Below are positions 1 through 8,079 of a DNA stretch of 64,000 nt, one piece after another (position 1 is the stretch's first letter; the number at the start of each line of letters is the position of its first letter). The notes beneath the pieces were generated by a model, which was not told the DNA's origin, searched no databases, and worked only from the letters and a program-made list of their open reading frames with translations. Origin of the DNA: Bacteroidales bacterium (lineage in GTDB: Bacteria > Bacteroidota > Bacteroidia > Bacteroidales > UBA932); contig JAFZIO010000039.1 of NCBI GenBank assembly GCA_017554335.1, forward strand, positions 1 through 64,000, given 5' to 3'. The translations under genes and the position numbers were made by a program.

Positions 1-1461
1 AAGAATCAGGACAGGCACCAGGAATCCGGAGACCGACTCAATCAGGCTCGGACTCATGACAGAGGCAGGCACCGTAAACTTGGCGGTAAAGCCTATGGCC
101 CAGCTCACCAGCATGGCGATTATCAGCCTCCTGCCGCTCAGGCGCCGTGAGAACAGGCCCCAGATGGACGGAATGTAGAGGGGGCAGAGGACCATGGTCA
201 GGATGGTCACCACCACCTTCTCCGCTCCGCCGGCCAGCGGCACCAGCATCGCTATGCCGATTATTATCAGTCCGAAGACCAGGGTGAAGATGCGTCCGGC
301 GCGTATGCGCTGCGCCTCGGTAGCTCCGTTTCCGGCAGCACTGCGGCCCCAGATTTCGTATGTGTAGACGTTGGCGTACACGTTCAGGGTGCCGGACACG
401 TTGCTCAGGGTCGCCGACAGCATTGCCGCCAGCATCATGCCGAGCATGCCGCCCGTAAGCACCATCTTGCTCATGCCCACGTAGGCGCCTTCGCCCAGCC
501 GCGTCATCTCCGCCGGATCCACGTCCATGCCCGGCCCCGGGACCAGCGTGCGGTATATCATTGCCGGCAGATACCAGATGAAGGGGGTGAAGAGGTACAG
601 CACGCCTATCAAGGCGGTGCTCTTGCGTGCGTCTTTTACCGTCGGCACGCTTATGTACCGTTGCACGAACGGCCAGTCGCCGCCCAGCATGGCCACATGC
701 AGGCCCATCCAGAGCACCAGCCACAGCCAGCCGTAGGTGGGCGAAGTGGGGGAGAAGAAGCCCGGAATGGCGCTTGCCTTCTCAATGAAGGCGCTGAATC
801 CGCCGACGGTGTGCAGCGACAGGGGGACCATGATGACCACCACCGTCAGCAGTACGCCGAACTGGATGAAATCGGTCATAAGCACCGCCAGGAAGCCGCC
901 GGCGATGGTGTAGGCCAGCGTGATGCCGCCCAGAATGGCGAGGGCCCACCATATGCTGAGGTTTCCCGGTGCCGAGTCGCCCGGCAGGCCGGTGGATGCG
1001 AAGATGCTGCCGTCGGGCACCTGGATAAGGGCGCAAGTCACGACGGACACCGCATAAAGGGCCACCGCCGTATGCACGCCGCGGCCGATTATTCCCGCGA
1101 CCGTATAGAACCTGAGCGTGCCGTGCCCGAAACGCACGGTCAGGAATTCCCCGGGCGACTTAATGCGGAGCTGCCTCCATCGACCTGCTATCCAGCGGCT
1201 TACGATAAGCGACGAGAATCCCAGCATGATGGCGACCATAACCGCCACCAGACCCGACTTGTACGCCACCCCTCCCCAGACCACGAAGGTACTGGCAGAG
1301 AAGATGGTCATGTAGGAAGATACGCCTGACAGCCACCAGGAGGAGTTGCGTCCGGCGATGAACATGTCCTCCGAATTCTTGATGCGCCGGCTCATTATGA
1401 GGCTCACCGCCACGAGTCCGACGAAATACAAAAGTATAACTATCAGGTCGATCGTTCCCAT
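1..1461 (-). CDS. Sodium:solute symporter (SSS family), C-terminus cut by window edge
   Basis: Reading leftward from an ATG at 1461, the frame stays open for 487 codons to the window edge, so the C-terminus is missing. The protein starts MGTIDLIVILLYFVGLVAV and is almost entirely hydrophobic helices, with the family-typical early RRIKNSEDMFIAGR and WWLSG segments followed by a GVAYKSG loop. This is the layout of the SSS transporters, which couple sodium entry to uptake of sugars, sialic acid, amino acids or carboxylates across the inner membrane. The substrate cannot be told. The ATG overlaps the TAA of the upstream phosphoesterase gene (TAATG), so the two are probably translationally coupled and last in a five-gene unit. 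Confidence 0.85.
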   Translation of the reverse strand, partial: MGTIDLIVILLYFVGLVAVSLIMSRRIKNSEDMFIAGRNSSWWLSGVSSYMTIFSASTFVVWGGVAYKSGLVAVMVAIMLGFSSLIVSRWIAGRWRQLRIKSPGEFLTVRFGHGTLRFYTVAGIIGRGVHTAVALYAVSVVTCALIQVPDGSIFASTGLPGDSAPGNLSIWWALAILGGITLAYTIAGGFLAVLMTDFIQFGVLLTVVVIMVPLSLHTVGGFSAFIEKASAIPGFFSPTSPTYGWLWLVLWMGLHVAMLGGDWPFVQRYISVPTVKDARKSTALIGVLYLFTPFIWYLPAMIYRTLVPGPGMDVDPAEMTRLGEGAYVGMSKMVLTGGMLGMMLAAMLSATLSNVSGTLNVYANVYTYEIWGRSAAGNGATEAQRIRAGRIFTLVFGLIIIGIAMLVPLAGGAEKVVVTILTMVLCPLYIPSIWGLFSRRLSGRRLIIAMLVSWAIGFTAKFTVPASVMSPSLIESVSGFLVPVLIL

Positions 1462-3179
1462 TATCTCATCTTTTTGCCGAAAGGCTTGGGACGCGTGACG
1501 GTCTGTACGTACTCGTTGCCGAAGCTGTCGGTGACGGTAACCACCACGGTGCTGTTGGGCGATTTGGCCTTTGCCCAGAAGTAGTGGGGTTTATAGCCGG
1601 GATCGTTGTATTTCTCCGGCCAGCGGTTCTTGGAGTTGTCGTCCCAGGCCGCCTTCGGCAGGTAGTAGTCCAGGGTGAACTGGGGATTCTCCGCCTTCTT
1701 ATGCTTTACCGGAAGCTCGACTCCGTTCTCGGTTACGCGTATCTTCCATTTGCTTTCCCATGCCCACACGTTGATCAGCAGCATGTTATCCTCTATCTGG
1801 CCGTAGTCGGTACGCTTGTCGAAGTGCTTCAGCATGGTCCGGACTTCTCCGTTGGTGCGGTAGTAGTCGCGCACGGCGTTCATGTCGAATACGCGGAACT
1901 GCTGCTGCGCACCGTCGTCGATGGATACGAAATACCACTCCATATGCCTGCCGCTGAAGGGGAATACCTCGAAGCCGGCGGGACCTCCGTCGGGGGCGAG
2001 GGTGAGGCCTCCGTGTGCCGCCGGCTGCCACCAGCATCCGCATACGCCGGAGATGTTATGCTCCACTATGTTGGCGATATAGGGGAAGGTGGAACTGTCG
2101 TCGGAACCATAGCAGAGCATGTTCTGGTGGGAGTGCCCGGAGATGAAGTGAACGTCGGGGAAATCCCGGAACAGGGAGGTGAACTCGTTGAGCAGCTGGT
2201 CTGCATCGACTCCTTTCTTCTGGAAGTGGGAGATTATGGGGTTCCCGGTAACGCCGCCCTTGTAGCGCATCATGGGGGAGTGGAACGCTATTATAAGCGG
2301 CGCGCTCTTGTCCTTCACGGTCGCCAGGTCTTTCTGCAGCCATTCCATCTGGTCCTGAGTCACATAGTGGTCGTGGTCGCGCTTGCCGGTGATGCCTTCG
2401 TAGCTGTCTATGCGTCCCTCCGAGTTGAGGTACACCACATTGTCCAGCACGATGTAGTGCTCGCGACCGAGGTTGAAGGAGTAGTGGGTAGGGCCCATGG
2501 TGCGGCGGTAACGCTCTGCGGCGTTGAAGTCGACGTCTCCCTCACGCGGCGTGCCTCCGTCGTTGTCGTGGTTTCCCATCACATGGAACATGGGCACGGG
2601 GAACTGTACCTCTTCCAGAGTCTTGGGGAAGCATTCGATGGGGTAGCCGTACTCGTACCAGTATCGGTCGTACACGCTGTCTCCGCAGTTGAGGCAATAG
2701 ACCGGGCCGTGCTGCCTGGCCTTTTCGTACTCCTCGCGGAAGCGGGGCATGAAGGTCTCCTTGAACTGGGCTATGTCGTCGAAGAGGTTGGCCAGATGTA
2801 TGTCGGAGATTGCCAGCAGGGTGTAATTGTCGTTGTTTACGCTGCTCAGAGTGAAGTCGTGCCTTTCAGCCTCGCCTGCAGGTGCGTTCAGGCGCTGCCA
2901 GAACAGGGGCATGCCGCTGACGTGCTCCACCTCGGTGCCGGAGGGGATGCTCACGAACACGCTTCCCTCGTGCTTGGCCGACTGCAGGTAGTAGAAGCCT
3001 TTCTTGTCGGTCAGGGAAATGTTCAATCCGTCGGAAACGGCAACTCCGGCCCTGGGCATGCCGTCTACCAGCACCTGTCCCCATATCGTGCAGCCCTTCG
3101 GCAACCTTTGTTTTGCCGCCTCGGCGTTCGACGGAGCGAGCAGGAGCAGCAGGAATATAGCTAAAGGAAGGTTCTTCAT
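1461..3179 (-). CDS. Secreted calcineurin-like metallophosphoesterase
   Basis: This 572-residue protein has a signal peptide (about residues 1-21), a small beta-rich N-terminal domain that looks like a carboxypeptidase-regulatory or MetallophosN module (about 30-110), and a calcineurin-like phosphoesterase core. The metal-binding motifs are all visible: SDIHLAN (Asp-x-His), NCGDSVYD, GNHDNDGG, a His in AFHSPMM, and SGHSHQN. A third C-terminal beta domain follows, as in the three-part Bacteroidota homologues. It probably hydrolyses a phosphate ester or phosphodiester in the periplasm. It lies 30 bases after the FAD oxidoreductase gene and overlaps the symporter gene by one base, suggesting that product uptake and dephosphorylation may be linked. 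The substrate is unknown. Confidence 0.88.
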   Translation of the reverse strand: MKNLPLAIFLLLLLAPSNAEAAKQRLPKGCTIWGQVLVDGMPRAGVAVSDGLNISLTDKKGFYYLQSAKHEGSVFVSIPSGTEVEHVSGMPLFWQRLNAPAGEAERHDFTLSSVNNDNYTLLAISDIHLANLFDDIAQFKETFMPRFREEYEKARQHGPVYCLNCGDSVYDRYWYEYGYPIECFPKTLEEVQFPVPMFHVMGNHDNDGGTPREGDVDFNAAERYRRTMGPTHYSFNLGREHYIVLDNVVYLNSEGRIDSYEGITGKRDHDHYVTQDQMEWLQKDLATVKDKSAPLIIAFHSPMMRYKGGVTGNPIISHFQKKGVDADQLLNEFTSLFRDFPDVHFISGHSHQNMLCYGSDDSSTFPYIANIVEHNISGVCGCWWQPAAHGGLTLAPDGGPAGFEVFPFSGRHMEWYFVSIDDGAQQQFRVFDMNAVRDYYRTNGEVRTMLKHFDKRTDYGQIEDNMLLINVWAWESKWKIRVTENGVELPVKHKKAENPQFTLDYYLPKAAWDDNSKNRWPEKYNDPGYKPHYFWAKAKSPNSTVVVTVTDSFGNEYVQTVTRPKPFGKKMR

Positions 3180-3209
3180 TGTCGTGCGTTTTGTTTATCT
3201 GGTTGATTA

Positions 3210-4529
3210 TCAGTCGTTTATCGATTCCAAGTGGGGGAAATTGCCCCCACTTGATATTTGTAACAGTTTGCTAATCAGGTCTTTATGAAAAACGGGCACC
3301 CCCGCTGAGGCGGCGAGGGCTGCGGCTACACCGGCTGCCTGCCCCGTTCCCATGCAGGAGGCCTGCACGCGCAGGGAGGCGAAGGCCGTCTTGTCGGCGG
3401 AGATGCAGCGGCCGGCGACCAGCAGGTTACCGAAGCCGGGGGCGTACAGGGCGCGATAGGGCACGAACGCCGGCGTCTTGAGGAAAGTGACGTTCTGCGA
3501 GGCTCCGTGCGCCACATGTATGTCGATGGGGTGGGCTCCACGGGAGACGCTGTCTGGATAGCGGAAGGCGGAGACATATTCCTCCCCCGTAATCGTGTGT
3601 GCCCCGAGTATGCGGCGCGTCTCGCGTACGCCTGCCTGTACGGCGACGGCGCTGACGTAGCTGTCTCGGAACTCCGGGAAGTGGTCCCGCAGCACGGCGG
3701 CCATGCGGAACACCTGCTCGCGCAGCTCGCATTCGGCGCGTGTGAAGTCGCGGTTGTCGGTGGCGTTGCCGGCGGTGCGGGTCATGTTGACAGTTACGAC
3801 TCCCGGCTGCAGGGTGGTGCAGAACCATGGCCCGCCGAACTCCGGTATGCCCCATTCCTCACGGTGGGCCAGCAGTTCGTCGCGTATCTCTTCGCAGTGG
3901 CAGTTGACCCCCTGCCGGTTGTGGTGCATCGCCTGCTGCATGCGGGGTGTGGATGTGTCTACGCCGCTGAGCACGAAGTAGGTGGACATGGGCTGAAGGG
4001 GCCTGCCCTCGTCGGGCTGCATGGGCACGCCGGCATGCCAGGCAAGGTCCGCGTCGCCGGTGCAGTCTATGAAAACCTTGGCCTCAAGGGCCTCGGTGCC
4101 GTTTTTGTTGTCGATGAAGATGGCGTCCACGTGCCCGTCGCGGCAGCTGCAGCCGCAGAGGTAGGAATGCATGTAGAGGTCCACTCCGGCCTCCAGGACC
4201 ATACGTTGGCAGCAGAGTTTGTAGAGCTCGGGCTCGAACGCCACGTTGCCCAGGGGCTTCTCGATTAGTCCGCCTCCCATTTCCTGCAGCCGCTCGATGA
4301 ATTCCCAAGGGATGCCGCCGATTACCTTTTCCCCGTTGTAGGTGAAGACGCTCAGCGGGGCGACTATTCCGGCCGTGGCCATGCCTCCCAGGAAGCCGTA
4401 CTGCTCAACAAGGGCGGTACGGGCGCCGCTGCGCGCGGCAGCAATGGCCGCTATGAAACCTGCGGGCCCGCCGCCGCAGACTACTACGTCGTAAGAGCCC
4501 GCTACTGGAACATCTCTGTTAAATACCAT
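3210..4529 (-). CDS. FAD-dependent oxidoreductase (FAD_oxidored family)
   Basis: The protein has 439 residues with a dinucleotide-binding GGGPAG motif near residue 20 (VVVCGGGPAGFIAAIAAA), a GFLGGMATAG segment, an FIDCTGDADLA segment in the middle and a second FAD-contact region LLVAGRCISADKTAF near the C-terminus. This pattern is typical of the FAD_oxidored (PF12831) group, whose substrates are usually unknown. It has no obvious signal peptide. The gene starts one base after the Dcu transporter stop. The last 16 or so codons and the stop are formed by a palindromic repeat (3228-3253) that has a second copy at 23279-23306, so the native C-terminus may have been replaced. Confidence 0.85.
   Translation of the reverse strand: MVFNRDVPVAGSYDVVVCGGGPAGFIAAIAAARSGARTALVEQYGFLGGMATAGIVAPLSVFTYNGEKVIGGIPWEFIERLQEMGGGLIEKPLGNVAFEPELYKLCCQRMVLEAGVDLYMHSYLCGCSCRDGHVDAIFIDNKNGTEALEAKVFIDCTGDADLAWHAGVPMQPDEGRPLQPMSTYFVLSGVDTSTPRMQQAMHHNRQGVNCHCEEIRDELLAHREEWGIPEFGGPWFCTTLQPGVVTVNMTRTAGNATDNRDFTRAECELREQVFRMAAVLRDHFPEFRDSYVSAVAVQAGVRETRRILGAHTITGEEYVSAFRYPDSVSRGAHPIDIHVAHGASQNVTFLKTPAFVPYRALYAPGFGNLLVAGRCISADKTAFASLRVQASCMGTGQAAGVAAALAASAGVPVFHKDLISKLLQISSGGNFPHLESIND
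3228..3253 (-). repeat. 28-base palindrome, copy 1, overlapping a gene end
   Basis: CAAGTGGGGG (3228-3237) and CCCCCACTTG (3244-3253) pair perfectly around a six-base loop. The minus-strand flank GGAATCGATAA matches the plus-strand flank GGAATGGATAA of the copy at 23279-23306. This copy encodes the last residues of the FAD oxidoreductase. Confidence 0.7.
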
Positions 4530-4530
4530 C

Positions 4531-5907
4531 TTATTGTATAAACTGGGCGAAGTAGCCAGGGAAAAATACGTTAGTGATAAGGTAGCCGATTACGGTGGCT
4601 ACTATCACGCATATAAGGCCCGGCATCATGAAGCTGTGGTTCAGCAGGTATTTGCCTATGACCGTAGTGCCTGAGCGGTCGAAGTTGACCGTGGCGATGT
4701 CGGAAGGATAGTTGGGGATGAAGAAGTAGCCGTACACGCTGGGCAGCACTCCGAGCAGCACGGGGCCTGCAATGCCCAACTCATACGCCAGCGGAAGCAT
4801 AGCCACCACCACGGCTCCCTGGGAGTTGATCAGCACGCTCACGAGGAAGAACACCAGGGCGATGCTCCAGGGGTAGTTGGTGACCAGGTCGCTCAGCATT
4901 ACCTTCATCTGGTCCATGTAATTGCCGAAGTATGTATCGGCCAGCCAGGCAATACCGTAGATGGCTACTACCGCAACCATGCCGCTCTGCCATACCGCTC
5001 CGCCGACTGCCTTCTTGGGCTTGGCCTTGCAGAACATTATGTTGCAAGCGGCCGCCATGAGCATTATTATCTGGATGCAGATGTTCATCTTTGGCAGGTT
5101 GATGGCCTTGGCCAGGGTGTCACCGTTTTCTACGTGAATCATCTGGCAGAAAGCGAAGCCAACGATCACCAGAAGGGATCCCAGGAAGATGAATACGGAA
5201 GCCTTGGCCTCTTTGGTGATGACCTTGTCCAGGGTGGTGGCGGTGTTGCCGTACATATACTGGAAAAGTTCGGGATCTGCCTTGCGGGCCAGGAAGGCGG
5301 GGTCTTTGTCCAGGTCCTTACCCCTCTTGTAGGATGCCAGCGACGCGCACATCAGGCCGATGAGGCAGGCAGGAATAGTCACCATAAGCACCTGCGGGAT
5401 GGATACCATGTAGCCGTTGGCGTTGGAGATGGTAACGAATGCAACCACCGCCGCGGCGATGGGCGAGCAGGTGATTCCCACCTGGGAGGCGTCGGACGCG
5501 ACGCCGCAGGGGCGCTCGGGGCGTATGTTCTTCTTGAGGGCGATGTCGCAGATGATGGGCATGATGGTGTAAACCACGTGTCCGGTGCCCACGAGGACGG
5601 TGAGGAAGAATGTCACCAGAGGTCCCAGGAAGGTGATGTGCTCAGGATGCTTTCGGAGCATCTTTTCGGCAATCTGGATCATCCAGTCCATACCGCCCGA
5701 CGCCTGCAGGGTACCGGCGCAGGTGACGGCCGCTATAATGATGTAGATAACGTCCGTCGGGGGCGTACCGGGCTTGAGGCCGAAGCCGAATACCAGGATG
5801 GCGAGGCCGATGCCGGAAATTGCACCAAGTGCGAGGCTGCCGTAGCGCGAGCCTACATAGAGAGCCGCCAGCACGATGAGCAGCTCGATTACCATTACGA
5901 AAGTCAT
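4531..5907 (-). CDS. Anaerobic C4-dicarboxylate transporter, Dcu family
   Basis: The 458-residue protein has about 11-12 hydrophobic helices and matches DcuA/DcuB carriers in length and in marker segments: an N-terminal helix pair, CAGTLQASGGMDWMI, TVLVGTGHVVYTIMPII and SDASQVGITCSPIAAAVVAF, and a C-terminal YFFIPNYPSDIATVNFDRSG-type segment. Dcu carriers exchange fumarate, malate, aspartate and succinate across the inner membrane during anaerobic growth. Whether this one is an antiporter for fumarate/succinate or carries another dicarboxylate is not visible. It lies six bases after the PPC protein gene and one base before the FAD oxidoreductase gene, which suggests that the oxidoreductase acts on the imported acid or a derivative. 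Confidence 0.88.
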   Translation of the reverse strand: MTFVMVIELLIVLAALYVGSRYGSLALGAISGIGLAILVFGFGLKPGTPPTDVIYIIIAAVTCAGTLQASGGMDWMIQIAEKMLRKHPEHITFLGPLVTFFLTVLVGTGHVVYTIMPIICDIALKKNIRPERPCGVASDASQVGITCSPIAAAVVAFVTISNANGYMVSIPQVLMVTIPACLIGLMCASLASYKRGKDLDKDPAFLARKADPELFQYMYGNTATTLDKVITKEAKASVFIFLGSLLVIVGFAFCQMIHVENGDTLAKAINLPKMNICIQIIMLMAAACNIMFCKAKPKKAVGGAVWQSGMVAVVAIYGIAWLADTYFGNYMDQMKVMLSDLVTNYPWSIALVFFLVSVLINSQGAVVVAMLPLAYELGIAGPVLLGVLPSVYGYFFIPNYPSDIATVNFDRSGTTVIGKYLLNHSFMMPGLICVIVATVIGYLITNVFFPGYFAQFIQ

Positions 5908-5913
5908 ATGCGG

Positions 5914-6345
5914 TTAGAATTTGTACAAGTTAAGTCCTGTTTCTTCATCGAAGCTGCGTCCCATCGGTTCGCAGTCCCAGTAGTCCTCGACGAACAGCTC
6001 GCAGGCCCCGTTGATGCGGGCGCTCAGCAGGTGTCCGCCGATGCAGCTGTAGTCGCTGCGGCTCGCAGTGATATGCAGGTGCAGATAAGGCTTCCCGTCC
6101 TTCTGCGAAATATTTCCGGTAAGGTTGGTGATTTCCATCTGCTCGTTGAAAGTCTTGTCAACGTATTGTTTGGTGGCAGGATTCAGGAAACGGAAAGTCG
6201 CCTCGTTTATCGCACCGAGTCCGCTGATTCTTCCGGTCAGGATTTCCTTTTCCTTGCAGAAAGCAGTAAGGGCTTCAACGATTTCCACGTGATTGTCCAG
6301 ACTTAGGACGTACACGTAATCCTTGACTTCTTTATATTGGTACAT
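5914..6345 (-). CDS. PPC/DUF296 domain protein
   Basis: This 143-residue protein consists of one PPC (DUF296) domain. The family marks are visible: an ILTGRISGLGAI segment near residue 36, LHLHITASRSD in the middle, and CIGGHLLSARI, the zinc-site loop with a GGHL core. In plants this domain accompanies AT-hook DNA-binding motifs; bacterial stand-alone versions are often called DNA-binding proteins, but their role is unproven and no AT-hook is present here. It is the first gene of the five-gene unit with the Dcu carrier, and it follows a leader region with alternative hairpins. Confidence 0.85.
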   Translation of the reverse strand: MYQYKEVKDYVYVLSLDNHVEIVEALTAFCKEKEILTGRISGLGAINEATFRFLNPATKQYVDKTFNEQMEITNLTGNISQKDGKPYLHLHITASRSDYSCIGGHLLSARINGACELFVEDYWDCEPMGRSFDEETGLNLYKF

Positions 6346-6389
6346 AGCTTTTTGTATTATATATCGTGTAAATATAGCAAAAATAAAAC

Positions 6390-6536
6390 AATCCGGGACC
6401 GGACTTGGACCTTTACTGCAAAAACCCTAGAAAAACGCAGATTCAGATCCTCTGTCCGGTCCCGGAATGTTCAGAACAAGCCACTAACTAACAGTAGCCG
6501 GGAGGGAAGGTAAGTCGGCAACGGGACCCGGACCTT
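6390..6536 (-). promoter_or_regulatory. Attenuator-like leader with mutually exclusive hairpins
   Basis: Read on the minus strand, three segments are related. Segment A (6522-6534, GGTCCGGGTCCCG) can pair with segment B (6454-6465, CCGGGACCGGAC) over 11 base pairs with one bulged G. Segment B can instead pair with segment C (6393-6404, GTCCGGTCCCGG) over 12 perfect base pairs. The B-C hairpin is followed by ATTGTTTTATTTTTGC, a U-rich tail as in an intrinsic terminator. This is the geometry of an antiterminator/terminator switch located 45 bases before the PPC gene and just after gltX. It may simply be the terminator of the dcw-gltX unit with a chance A copy; the pairing is seen, the function is inferred. 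Confidence 0.5.
6393..6465 (-). terminator. Long hairpin terminator candidate after gltX
   Basis: The arms 6454-6465 and 6393-6404 are perfect 12-base complements, and weaker inner pairing (GGATC...TGC against GCAGTAAAGGTCC) extends the stem. On the minus strand a T-rich run follows immediately. It would end transcripts coming from ftsZ-gltX and is part of the attenuator-like leader. Confidence 0.5.
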
Positions 6537-6558
6537 GTCCAAAGCCCGTGCCCCGTCA

Positions 6559-8079
6559 TTATGATAATAACCGCTCTTCGGCCCTGCGGAAGCGTGTAAG
6601 CGCCTCCTCCCGGCCTATGAAACGCATTATATCAGCTATACCGAGTCCGTTTGAAGACCCGGTGAGGGCAAGGCGTATGCAATTCATAACCTTACCCATG
6701 GGCCATTCTTTGGCCCGGATGTATTCTTCCATTTCATGAGCGGAAGCAGTAGCCTCCAGCGCTTCGCGCGCCATGGCTACATTCTCCGCCTTCCAGAACT
6801 TCGCGGCATCCTTCTCCACATACTCACTTGGAGCCACGAACAAGTACCACGCAATGTCCCAGAAATCCGCCACGAAGGTAGCGCGCTCCTTGATCAGCGC
6901 CACCACCTCGCGCACGTAAGCCTCGGATGCGGAAACCCCGTGGGCCTCCAGCACAGGCAGGAACAGCGCTGCAAGCTCCTCGTCGGAACGCATGCGCAGG
7001 TACTCCTTGTTAAACCACTTTGCCTTATCTGGATTGAACTTCGCCCCGGACTTGCCGACCTTCTCCAGCGAGAAAGCCTGCACAAGTTCCTCAAGCGAGA
7101 ATATCTCCTGCTCGGTGCCGGGATTCCAGCCCAGCATCGCCAGCAGGTTCACGAAAGCGTCGGGGAAATATCCGTCTTCACGGTATCCGCGGGAAACTGC
7201 GCCGTCGGGGGCGGTCCACTGCAGCGGGAACACCGGGAAACCCATCTTGTCGCCGTCGCGCTTGCTCAGCTTGCCGTTGCCCACGGGCTTCAGCAGCAGG
7301 GGCAGGTGGGCGAACTTGGGACGCTCCCAGCCGAAAGCGCGATACAGCAGATAGTGCAGGGGGAGCGACGGCAGCCACTCCTCGCCGCGAATCACGTCGC
7401 TCACCTCCATCAGGTGGTCGTCTACTATGTTCGCCAAGTGGTAGGTCGGCAGCTCGTCGGCGCGCTTCCACAACACCTTGTCGTCCAGGGTGGAGGTGTT
7501 CACCTCTATGTGGCCGCGAATCTCGTCGTCCATCTCTACAACCTCGTCCAGCGGCATCTTGAAGCGGACGGTCCAGTCGGTGCGCTCCTCCAGCAGGCGT
7601 GCGACCTCGTCGGCCGGCAGCGTCAGCGAGTTGCGGAGCCTCCCGCGTGTGGAGGCGTTGTAGATGAAGGTCTGGCCGGCACCCTCGGCGGCGGCGCGCT
7701 CTTTCTCCAGCTCCTCCGCAGTATCGAAGGCGTAGTAGGCATAGCCGCCGGAGACCAGCTGCTCGGCATACTTGCGGTAGATGCCGCGCCTCTGCGACTG
7801 ACGGTAGGGGGCGTGCGGGTTCTTCTCGTCCGCAACTTCGGCCACGCGGCCGTCGGCGTCGAGCCCTTCGTCGGGCACTATGCCGCACCAGCGCAGGGAA
7901 TCAATAATGTACTCCTCGGCGCCGGGAACGAAGCGGTGCGAGTCGGTATCTTCTATGCGGAGTATAAAGTCTCCGCCGTTCTTCTTTGCTATCAGGTAAT
8001 TGTACAGTGCCGTACGGACTCCTCCCATATGCAGGGGACCGGTGGGCGACGGTGCAAAACGTACTCTTGTCTTTCTCAT
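6559..8079 (-). CDS. gltX: Glutamyl-tRNA synthetase
   Basis: This 506-residue class I aminoacyl-tRNA synthetase attaches glutamate to tRNA-Glu in the cytoplasm. The HIGH-type motif is HMGG at residues 17-20 within FAPSPTGPLHMGG, and the KMSKS-type motif is KLSKR at 270-274. The catalytic Rossmann domain is followed by a helical anticodon-binding domain with an FNPDKAKWFNKEYL segment. Length is normal for the family. Its ATG overlaps the ftsZ stop in an ATGA, so it is likely expressed as the last gene of the division and cell-wall cluster, an unusual but credible context. Confidence 0.97.
   Translation of the reverse strand: MRKTRVRFAPSPTGPLHMGGVRTALYNYLIAKKNGGDFILRIEDTDSHRFVPGAEEYIIDSLRWCGIVPDEGLDADGRVAEVADEKNPHAPYRQSQRRGIYRKYAEQLVSGGYAYYAFDTAEELEKERAAAEGAGQTFIYNASTRGRLRNSLTLPADEVARLLEERTDWTVRFKMPLDEVVEMDDEIRGHIEVNTSTLDDKVLWKRADELPTYHLANIVDDHLMEVSDVIRGEEWLPSLPLHYLLYRAFGWERPKFAHLPLLLKPVGNGKLSKRDGDKMGFPVFPLQWTAPDGAVSRGYREDGYFPDAFVNLLAMLGWNPGTEQEIFSLEELVQAFSLEKVGKSGAKFNPDKAKWFNKEYLRMRSDEELAALFLPVLEAHGVSASEAYVREVVALIKERATFVADFWDIAWYLFVAPSEYVEKDAAKFWKAENVAMAREALEATASAHEMEEYIRAKEWPMGKVMNCIRLALTGSSNGLGIADIMRFIGREEALTRFRRAEERLLS

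Noticed and set aside
1..1461. Frameshifted or broken symporter
   Set aside because: The minus-strand frame from 1461 to the window edge has no stop and shows continuous helices, so it is only cut by the window.
1584..3164. A 526-codon open frame on the plus strand opposite the metallophosphoesterase
   Set aside because: It is the antisense shadow of a well-supported gene in GC-rich DNA; the translation has no family motifs.
6390..6540. 6S RNA
   Set aside because: A long rod closed by the two ends would be expected; here the middle segment pairs with either end, which fits a switch or terminator better.
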